Below, in pieces: positions 1 to 5,304 of a stretch of DNA of 6,488 nucleotides. The DNA comes from Fidelibacterota bacterium UBA6817 (GTDB lineage: Bacteria > Fidelibacterota > Fidelibacteria > Fidelibacterales > Fidelibacteraceae). The notes beneath the pieces are model-generated. The model saw only the letters and a program-made list of their open reading frames with translations, did not search any database and had not been told where the DNA came from. Position 1 is the stretch's first letter. Each line of letters begins with the position of its first letter. Position numbers and translations under genes: made by a program. The DNA lies in contig DKER01000033.1 of the NCBI GenBank assembly GCA_002452555.1, positions 1 through 6,488 of the forward strand, written 5' to 3'.

Positions 1-1741
1 TCATGAAACCGCCGCTTTTTGAATGGGGTATATGGTTTCCCCCGTACCACATAAATGAACGGCTGATATTTTTTAACCGGATATTTGTCCGATTATCAAT
101 TTCGTTCCACTCTTCCATAAAATCAGAATTATTCAAACGGTAAATGTGAATATCCGAAGAATGAAGACGGGATAATTCATTCTGTAATGCTCCCTTTTTA
201 ACCAACACCCAGCTTAATGAAATACCCGGGATCAGTGTGATTGCTTCTTTTACACTCTCTTTATCCCCGGAGAGCACAAAATACTCGGATTCCTTCAGCA
301 CTTTTCCCATATTAATAAAGCGTTCGCAGGTTTTGCAAACAATTCGCCGTTCATCATCCGGAATATCGTCATCATCATCCTTATCTTCATTTTTTGAAAT
401 ATCATACATTTCCGTCATGGGATGTTCAGATCCGCAGATCCTGCAAATTTCTGATTCGGCAGGATTTCCATACGGACTGAAAAAATGTTTATCATCTATT
501 ATTTGATCCAGAAAACGATTTTGTTTGGATGTTTTAGCTTGTCCGATAGACGAACTCCAAACCTCCCCTGGATTATTCATTAATTCTTCACATGAACAGG
601 AAACAGATCCTGCTGCCAAAAACAGACGGCCGTTATATTCGTCAAACAATCCTTTATTCAATTGTTTTACACTTTCTTGCAGGATTGTATTATTCGTTTC
701 TGTATTCGGAACCAGAATATAGAAATTCCCGCCGGCGGAATAGATCAGGTGCGATGAGGGTAAAGCGAGTTTATTAAGAATATATGCAGCGGCAGTCTGA
801 CAAATTAACTGAACAGCAAGGGATCTGCCTTTTAACGATTTTGCGGCATTGAATGATGTAATCTGATAGATGAAGCTCTGAATACCGCTCAGATCACCGC
901 AAATAAGACGAAACGGTTTATCGTCAGCGTCGTCAAAAACCTTTCTGACGATATTTGATCCGGGGTTTTGCAGCTCTTTGGGGTAATTTGTCCATATATA
1001 ATCATGCAGACAAAGAGAAATTGCCGAAGTGGTTTTTAAATGGTCATATAAGGATACATCGGGCATGTCCTGAGTTGATCCCGGAATACACCACGTAAAT
1101 TTTTGCAGCAATGCAAGAAGCGTTTCAAAATTGGATTTAAAACCGCCTGTCGGAATTTTAACCAGCTCATGTTCAAATTTTTCCCACAGACCTTTATACT
1201 CTTCATTCAGATTTTCATCCAGCGATGTATAAGAGGGGAAAACCACATCATCATCCAGAGTCATTTCTTTCACGGGATAGAACAAATCGTTATTTTCAGA
1301 GTTGAAATCTTCTCTGAAGATCTGTGAGAAGACAGATTTAAGCCTTTGTTTCCGGAAACGGAATTTCTTTTCAGAACTTTCTTCAGGATCGTTTGACCTG
1401 TCCATACCGGCAGAAATCCAGTCAGCAAATTTGATAATTTGCTCCAACACAGAAGAGGCATTATGATGATGGGAAGCTAATTCATAAACCGATTGGGGAC
1501 TTTCCGGATTATCACAGATAAAATCACTGAATTTTTCAAAAAAACGGGCTGTCCAAAGGGCATGCTTATGGCTGAATGTATGACCCGGACAAAAGTCTGC
1601 AATATTATTTTTTACTTGCTGACTCAGAATATTTGATTTCAAATAATTAATGTTATCATCGGCTCTTTGCCAAAATTTGCCGATGTCGTGCAGTAAAGCA
1701 GCCATAGAAATATTTTCACGTAAACCCTGATTGTAAGCCAT
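1..1741 (-). CDS. csm1: Cas10/Csm1, large subunit of type III-A CRISPR effector (3' end beyond window)
   Basis: My translation from the ATG at 1741 stays open for 580 residues to the left edge, so the C-terminal part is missing. Seen in order: an N-terminal HD nuclease domain (LLHDIGK with H18-D19, a His-rich stretch at H54-H60, HHHN at 91-94, and ADWISAGMDR at 106-115, a Csm1-type signature); the linker DVSLYDHLK (228-236); the first Palm domain with GDLSGIQSFIY (282-292), LKGRS (303-307) and SAGGNF (335-340); and a Cys4 zinc finger (C433, C436, C469, C472). Family knowledge: Cas10 binds Cas5/Csm4 in the crRNA-guided complex, cuts single-stranded DNA with the HD domain, and makes cyclic oligoadenylates with the GGDD motif of the second Palm domain. 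That motif must lie outside the window, so cyclase competence cannot be judged. The start is supported by GAGGG (1753-1749) seven bases upstream, overlapping the end of cas6. Only four bases separate the genes, so they are surely co-transcribed. The ADWISAGMDR motif favours III-A over III-B. Confidence 0.95.
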   Translation of the reverse strand, partial: MAYNQGLRENISMAALLHDIGKFWQRADDNINYLKSNILSQQVKNNIADFCPGHTFSHKHALWTARFFEKFSDFICDNPESPQSVYELASHHHNASSVLEQIIKFADWISAGMDRSNDPEESSEKKFRFRKQRLKSVFSQIFREDFNSENNDLFYPVKEMTLDDDVVFPSYTSLDENLNEEYKGLWEKFEHELVKIPTGGFKSNFETLLALLQKFTWCIPGSTQDMPDVSLYDHLKTTSAISLCLHDYIWTNYPKELQNPGSNIVRKVFDDADDKPFRLICGDLSGIQSFIYQITSFNAAKSLKGRSLAVQLICQTAAAYILNKLALPSSHLIYSAGGNFYILVPNTETNNTILQESVKQLNKGLFDEYNGRLFLAAGSVSCSCEELMNNPGEVWSSSIGQAKTSKQNRFLDQIIDDKHFFSPYGNPAESEICRICGSEHPMTEMYDISKNEDKDDDDDIPDDERRIVCKTCERFINMGKVLKESEYFVLSGDKESVKEAITLIPGISLSWVLVKKGALQNELSRLHSSDIHIYRLNNSDFMEEWNEIDNRTNIRLKNISRSFMWYGGNHIPHSKSGGFM

Positions 1742-1745
1742 TGTA

Positions 1746-2693
1746 TTACCCTCTGATTAATTTAAATTTTCCCATTCCATAACTGGTTGATTTTCCAATA
1801 TTTATTAATTCGGCAAGTTTTAATATCGGGTATAATTCATTTAGCGATCCGGACAATCTTATATTGCCCTGAAGTCCGCTTAAATAAATCCACTTGTTCT
1901 GACGGGTTGAGTACCGGCGGTAGCGGACCCAGCTCATTTCAGACTTGAAATCGGTTATCTGTTCATACAATTTAAAATACTTTTCATAGTCACTAAGTAA
2001 CGGACTGATATTCCATACTTCATTAACCAGATACCATCTTCTTACGACAGCATTCCAGAACATTTGCTTGTCCAGGGAATCTATAACACTGTTTTGAATT
2101 CTCAATCGAAGGGGCGTCAAAAATTGTAGCATTATTTCTTTGATATCTGAATCGGGGAGTAAAACATCATTCGGCAAACCGGGCAAATAATTGATAAATG
2201 TCTCTGTATCGGAAGAATAAATATGACCTGAATAGTGTTCAACTGAATCGACAACAACTTTCTGGAAGTCTTTTCCCAGACCAACTTCCGTCATGTGATT
2301 AAATGTTACTATAAACCAGGGCAGATCATCGATAATATCACCCAAAAGCACAAGCCGGATTGAAAACATCTTGTTTTTCTCAACCTCAAAACGCCCTGAT
2401 TCCGGCGGGATATAAAAAATGAACGGATCGGGGACATCCTTAAGAAGATTGCTCATATTGGGCTTGTTTTTTTTAATATTATCTACAGTAGACTCAAAAA
2501 TCCGACTGTAAACACAAGATTTTTTTAACAGACATTTTTTACAGTCACGTTTTATGTTTCTGTAAACACAGGCCAAGTTTTTCAGATTATATCCGAAAGC
2601 GCCGCGGATAGTATTGGTCACAAAAGACGGAAGAGATATATTTTCCTCAGCTTTTAATATTATTTCCAACGGGTAAATTCTTAAATAATTCAA
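1746..2693 (-). CDS. cas6: Cas6, CRISPR pre-crRNA processing endoribonuclease (RAMP family)
   Basis: 315 residues, a normal Cas6 length. Seen: an N-terminal RAMP segment (LPSFVTNTIRGAFG, 21-34), a four-cysteine group (C42, C51, C54, C60) followed by Y62 and IFE, a middle segment with DPFIFYIPP (89-97) and EVGLGK (136-141), and the C-terminal RAMP half with a YSTRQ motif and the Gly-rich loop GKSTSYGMGKF (300-310). This layout matches bacterial Cas6 of the PF10040 type. The role, from family knowledge, is to cut the CRISPR transcript within each repeat to give crRNAs for the Csm complex. The catalytic residue is not obvious: there is no histidine in the first 100 residues, and H133 is the first one. 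The start is TTG at 2693: the in-frame codon two positions upstream is a stop (TAG), and AGGTG (2704-2700) lies six bases before it. It follows the CARF gene by 95 bases and ends four bases before csm1. Confidence 0.93.
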   Translation of the reverse strand: MNYLRIYPLEIILKAEENISLPSFVTNTIRGAFGYNLKNLACVYRNIKRDCKKCLLKKSCVYSRIFESTVDNIKKNKPNMSNLLKDVPDPFIFYIPPESGRFEVEKNKMFSIRLVLLGDIIDDLPWFIVTFNHMTEVGLGKDFQKVVVDSVEHYSGHIYSSDTETFINYLPGLPNDVLLPDSDIKEIMLQFLTPLRLRIQNSVIDSLDKQMFWNAVVRRWYLVNEVWNISPLLSDYEKYFKLYEQITDFKSEMSWVRYRRYSTRQNKWIYLSGLQGNIRLSGSLNELYPILKLAELINIGKSTSYGMGKFKLIRG

Positions 2694-2699
2694 TATCTA

Positions 2700-2704
2700 C
2701 ACCT
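2700..2704 (-). promoter_or_regulatory. Shine-Dalgarno site deciding the TTG start of cas6
   Basis: AGGTG on the minus strand lies six bases before the TTG at 2693. A TAG stop at 2699-2697 closes the frame upstream and no ATG or GTG occurs near the conserved N-terminal motif, so TTG is the only credible start. Confidence 0.6.
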
Positions 2705-2758
2705 GATTTGTATAGTTTCTGTCATTCCGAATAAGAGTTTTGTCATTAATTTGTCTTG

Positions 2759-2787
2759 AATATATATACTCATAACACAATATTCAA
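2759..2787 (-). promoter_or_regulatory. Candidate sigma-70-like promoter upstream of cas6
   Basis: On the minus strand, TTGAAT (2787-2782) and TATATT (2764-2759) are separated by 17 bases, in the 95-base gap between the CARF gene stop and cas6. It would give a leader of roughly 60 bases and let cas6-csm1 be expressed apart from the CARF gene. AT-rich gaps often contain such matches by chance. Confidence 0.3.
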
Positions 2788-2788
2788 T

Positions 2789-3901
2789 TTATTTAACAAT
2801 TTCTATGATTAACGGGTCAATTTTTACAACATACCAGCATTTTTTTCTTTGGGTCATATCCAGATGAGCTTTGTAAGGTTTTAATGATTTATTCAGGTTC
2901 GAGTGCTCATTTTCTTCAAGTTTGTGTTTTATCCGACTGATTGATTGATGAACAACAGGGGTAAAATCTTTTGATTTATCTTTAACCGGATCCGGCCGTT
3001 CTGCAAAATGCCTGTCTTTACACATAAAGGAATCATAAATATCATGAATTTTTCCATTAAAATATTCCATGCTTAAATCAAAGGGAGTAATGCCGCATTT
3101 TTCGCAACCGGGACAATCATCATTACATCCCGAATCCTTTCTTCTCATGATTAAATACCTTAAAAATGCTGCATCACGTGGTTCAAGGATTACTTTTTCT
3201 ATGCCGCTGCTAAAAATATTACCTTCAATTTTAAGTTCTTGCAACGGAGCATTCCTGATAAGTTTCTCCTGCAACTCTTTAACCATTTTAAAAGGATCCA
3301 AGGTTATCCTGTTGGTTAAATAGCGACCGACTTTTATAACAGGAATAAATGAAACTTCCAATTTTTCATCGGGATTATGGGGATCTGAAGGAAAAAACCA
3401 ATTCTTATTGTACATTTTATCATCCGGGACAAGAACATGAAACATTTCATCATGGTCACGGGCATATAACTGGAAAGCCAGAGCCATAAATGCACTCATT
3501 GTTTTTCTGCCGCCGCTTAACAAAGCAGTAACACGTGTATTTGGATCACTGGTCCAAAGCATAACAACTTCAAACAATTGGGCAAGAGAATTCATATTGT
3601 TTTCAGTGGTTCGCAAATCCTGAATCGGATTTCCTTCATTATCTTTGAAACATAAAATATCAAGTTTTCTTACAGGAACTGTCCCGGGCTCAAGTTTTAA
3701 TGCTTTTTCAAGTTCTTCAAGTTTATGATTATCCCATAAATCTTCCTTCAATATCTTCTGACCTTCTTCAGTAGAAATCAGGATAACTCTGTCAAATTTC
3801 CGCTGATGTTCAGGATAGGCATCACAATAAAAATAATATAAAGCCTCAGTGACGACTTGAGGCGATGTTCCAACCACTGCTATAAACACTTCATTTCTCA
3901 T
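2789..3901 (-). CDS. CARF-domain CRISPR-associated protein, NE0113/Csm6-like family; no HEPN motif seen, candidate ring nuclease or cOA sensor
   Basis: 370 residues. Residues 1 to about 195 form a CARF domain: a strand followed by GTSPQVVTEAL (11-21), the second strand VILISTEEG (39-47), the phosphate-binding SGGRKTM (129-135), then HVLV (155-158) and WFFP (168-171). These motifs match the NE0113 (TIGR02584) family, which databases label a Csm6-type ring nuclease. CARF domains bind cyclic oligoadenylate made by Cas10. The C-terminal part is not a recognisable HEPN RNase: no R-x4-6-H motif occurs after residue 195. It has ILEPRDAAFLRYL (238-250), a cysteine cluster (C259, C263, C266, C269), and a basic segment SISRIKHKLEE (320-330) followed by a WYVVKID strand near the end, which could be a winged helix. 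The ATG start has GGGAG nine bases upstream. It is probably the first gene of the unit that continues into cas6-csm1. The likely role is degrading or sensing the messenger; the exact activity is inferred. Confidence 0.85.
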   Translation of the reverse strand: MRNEVFIAVVGTSPQVVTEALYYFYCDAYPEHQRKFDRVILISTEEGQKILKEDLWDNHKLEELEKALKLEPGTVPVRKLDILCFKDNEGNPIQDLRTTENNMNSLAQLFEVVMLWTSDPNTRVTALLSGGRKTMSAFMALAFQLYARDHDEMFHVLVPDDKMYNKNWFFPSDPHNPDEKLEVSFIPVIKVGRYLTNRITLDPFKMVKELQEKLIRNAPLQELKIEGNIFSSGIEKVILEPRDAAFLRYLIMRRKDSGCNDDCPGCEKCGITPFDLSMEYFNGKIHDIYDSFMCKDRHFAERPDPVKDKSKDFTPVVHQSISRIKHKLEENEHSNLNKSLKPYKAHLDMTQRKKCWYVVKIDPLIIEIVK

Positions 3902-3940
3902 GAATTAACACTCCCGCAATATTTACATGTTCAAAGAAAA

Positions 3941-3967
3941 AGTATAGATGTTTTTTCATTTTATCAA
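3941..3967 (-). promoter_or_regulatory. Candidate promoter for the CARF-cas6-csm1 unit
   Basis: In the 104-base AT-rich gap before the CARF gene, the minus strand has TATACT (3946-3941), one mismatch from the -10 consensus, and TTGATA (3967-3962) 15 bases upstream, which is shorter than the ideal 17. The predicted transcript would start about 30 bases before the CARF gene's GGGAG ribosome site (3915-3911). No terminator for the preceding DUF4258 gene is visible in this gap, so read-through is also possible. Confidence 0.35.
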
Positions 3968-4005
3968 TCATTCATTTTTAAATTGTATTTGACGTTTTAG
4001 ATTTG

Positions 4006-4326
4006 TTAAACATTTTTCAAATTAGTTTTGCATTTTTTACGAATCTGTCTAACTGCTTCCCGATTTTTATAAACCGTAGCTACATAAGGTACCCCATTAT
4101 CATTTTTTATAATAGCTGTAAGTCCTTGAAGTTTTTTGATATCCAATGCCGATGAATAGGCCTTGGTTTTTGAAAGACATTTATCAGTTATTACATAGAA
4201 AACCGCACCAGTTCGATGATATGTCTCTCCGACGTCCAGACAAAATAACAGTTCAGACATTCTGATTCCCCGCTGTGCCATTCGCGTGTTGGCATGACTT
4301 GTTACTTGAATCATCGTTTTCATCAT
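4006..4326 (-). CDS. Small DUF4258-like protein of unknown function
   Basis: 106 residues, no membrane segment or signal peptide. The N-terminal motif SHANTRMAQRGI (H11, R15, R19 and G20) is the hallmark of the DUF4258 family (typically HAxxRMxxRGI), followed by a helix and a Gly turn (DVGETY), strands around AVFYVI (41-46), and a late LTAIIKNDNGVPYVATVYKN stretch (69-88) typical of the end of that domain. The C-terminus is basic (RQIRKKCKTNLK). Family function is not established; some small single-domain proteins of this shape are suspected RNA-binding or toxin-like, but no antitoxin partner is seen here. Expression looks strong: AAAGGAGGT (4340-4332) lies five bases before the first ATG at 4326. 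A second ATG follows at once at 4323. The gene is on the same strand and 104 bases upstream of the CARF gene, so a link to the CRISPR locus is possible but unproven. Confidence 0.75.
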   Translation of the reverse strand: MMKTMIQVTSHANTRMAQRGIRMSELLFCLDVGETYHRTGAVFYVITDKCLSKTKAYSSALDIKKLQGLTAIIKNDNGVPYVATVYKNREAVRQIRKKCKTNLKNV

Positions 4327-4331
4327 TTAAT

Positions 4332-4340
4332 ACCTCCTTT
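4332..4340 (-). promoter_or_regulatory. Near-perfect Shine-Dalgarno site for the DUF4258-like gene
   Basis: The minus strand reads AAAGGAGGT, complementary to the 16S anti-SD core. AGGAGG is six bases before the ATG at 4326 and nine before the ATG at 4323, so either methionine could be used. It is the strongest ribosome site in the window. Confidence 0.7.
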
Positions 4341-4466
4341 TCATATTCAAAGAAATATTAAATGAAAAAAACTTTTTTTTAAACGTCCATAAGCTTTTAG
4401 AATAACCTTGCGGTTTTGCTAAAATGTATTTTCCCATTTTCAGATAGTTTAAATAAGTGTTGAACC

Positions 4467-4491
4467 CCGGGATTCCTCAAAGGAATCCCGG
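4467..4491. repeat. Perfect inverted repeat (10-bp stem, 5-base loop)
   Basis: CCGGGATTCC, loop TCAAA, then GGAATCCCGG, with no mismatch, in an otherwise AT-rich gap. Neither strand has a T-run after the stem, so it is not a standard intrinsic terminator. It could be a REP-like palindrome (a RAYT remnant lies about 400 bases to the right), a protein-binding site, or an RNA hairpin in the leader of the DUF4258 gene. Confidence 0.75.
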
Positions 4492-4495
4492 AAAT

Positions 4496-4514
4496 ATGAC
4501 TAAAAATGACTAAA
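4496..4514. repeat. Tandem 9-bp direct repeat (ATGACTAAA twice)
   Basis: ATGACTAAA occurs at 4496-4504 and 4506-4514, separated by one A, four bases to the right of the hairpin. The 10-base period equals about one helical turn, which would suit tandem binding of a regulator, but chance in AT-rich DNA is possible. Confidence 0.4.
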
Positions 4515-4571
4515 TGATTAATTCTCGAAAAGTTCATCCAAACAGTTTTACACATAGCGCTTACTTTGTAC

Positions 4572-4809
4572 TCATGGGAGATGGATTGAATCAATCACAG
4601 GTTTCAACGTTTTCAACAGCAGTTCACCTTCATATAAGCCAGGGCAATAATCAAAATTCAGTTTTAATTTCAATCAAATTTTCCGGGTTTTGTTTGCAAT
4701 ATCCAAAATCCTTGTTATGTTTAAATTTCCCAATAATAGATGGTAAAAGCACCCATTGCAAGCTTAATTCTTTACCTTGCGATTGAGAACATGAATCGTC
4801 AGCTTTCAT
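4572..4809 (-). pseudogene. Possible frameshifted small reading frame, unknown product
   Basis: This lies in the 573-base stretch (4327-4899) that otherwise lacks genes. On the minus strand an ATG at 4809 opens a 52-codon frame ending in TGA at 4653-4651. Adding one base at that stop continues, with no further stop, for 26 more residues to TGA at 4574-4572. The joined 78-residue product looks protein-like (for example LQWVLLPSIIG, then YCPGLYEGELLLK and TLKPVIDSIHLP), better than the plus-strand frame over the same bases. I do not recognise the family. There is no good ribosome site before the ATG, so it may be a decayed gene fragment. The junction reads GAA TTT TGA, where a tRNA on TTT could slip +1 onto an identical TTT. 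This could be a real +1 frameshift site, but decay is the simpler view. Confidence 0.3.
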
Positions 4810-4899
4810 ACTGATTCAAGGAAAGCCTGTCATGATAAATCTCTATTTGTTTGATATGTTTTTATAATGATTTACACAATCATTCATCGAGAATCGGAC

Positions 4900-5270
4900 A
4901 TGAATATATACAATACGGAAGAACACCACCGCTTTTCCCTCTGTTTACAAAGATTCAAGCACACATCACCCGGAACATATTTTATTGCCATGGTTAGCAC
5001 AAACCGCACATATATGTTTGGTGACATTGCATCGGGAAAATGATTTTGAATGAGGACGGCAATATCGCCAATCAATGCCGTTTGAACATTCCATACCCTT
5101 TCCCCCTTCACATTGGATGACTTTATTATTATGCCTAATCACGTACACGGAATAATGGTGTTGTCTGAATTATACGACAGATCCGCTGTAGACCAGAAAA
5201 ATATTTCGCCTCTGCATCACCCCAAACCATTGGATCCATCATTCAAGACCCTGCAATCCTGCGAGAATAA
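4900..5270 (+). pseudogene. Decayed REP-associated (RAYT/Y1-type) transposase, frameshifted and truncated
   Basis: The only plus-strand gene trace. From ATG at 4900 the frame reads a typical RAYT start (YNTEEHH, then SPGTYFIAMVSTNR and YMFGDIASGK) to a TGA at 5041. Restoring one A in the AAAA run before it continues as MILNEDGNIANQCRLNIP. Removing one C from the run at 5102-5106 then joins LDDFIIMPNHVHGIMVL (from 5113), which contains the HUH-like metal-binding H-V-H (5140-5148) diagnostic of the Y1/RAYT family. A third shift gives TIGSII near 5226-5243, the start of the helix that carries the catalytic Tyr in the family, and then similarity is lost. About the last third of a normal protein, including the catalytic-tyrosine region, is missing. 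Family role: single-strand transposase-like enzymes that act on REP hairpins. This copy should be inactive. The homopolymer sites of the first two shifts leave open a sequencing error, but the truncation does not. Confidence 0.85.
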
Positions 5271-5272
5271 CA

Positions 5273-5303
5273 AATTCTTCATTCACTATTTAATTCTTCA
5301 TTC
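5273..5303. repeat. 12-bp direct repeat, period 19
   Basis: AATTCTTCATTC occurs at 5273-5284 and 5292-5303, separated by seven bases, between the end of the transposase remnant and the hydrolase stop codon. Such short AT-rich repeats often mark element ends or replication slippage; no further copies are seen in the window. Confidence 0.5.
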
Positions 5304-5304
5304 T

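Noticed and set aside
237..1461. Five short open frames within cas10: plus strand at 237-506, 525-722, 592-777 and 1103-1327, and one minus-strand frame at 1270-1461
   Set aside because: All lie inside the continuous Cas10 frame, which carries recognisable motifs throughout; these are other-frame shadows with low-complexity or unprotein-like translations.
3069..3323. Plus-strand open frame antisense to the CARF gene
   Set aside because: It is a shadow of the C-terminal half of the CARF gene with no ribosome site or family signature.
3437..3458. R148-x6-H155 in the CARF protein, formally matching a HEPN R-x4-6-H pattern
   Set aside because: It lies within the CARF core strand preceding HVLV, where this Arg and His are part of the family's CARF motif rather than a HEPN active site.
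4467..4491. Hairpin as an intrinsic terminator
   Set aside because: No T-run follows the stem on either strand, and no gene ends next to it.
4397..4786. Open frames at 4397-4594 (minus) and 4514-4786 (plus)
   Set aside because: The first runs through the perfect hairpin and has no ribosome site; the second has an unprotein-like sequence, and the opposite strand reads better over the same bases.
4863..4868. Perfect TATAAT upstream of the transposase remnant, and a small inverted repeat at 4866-4884
   Set aside because: No acceptable -35 element lies 16-18 bases upstream, and the 7-bp AT-rich stem is within chance expectation.
4884..5148. Two minus-strand frames opposite the transposase remnant (4884-5111 and 4966-5148)
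   Set aside because: They are antisense to the clear RAYT motifs on the plus strand; the cysteine-rich appearance is a by-product of the complementary reading.
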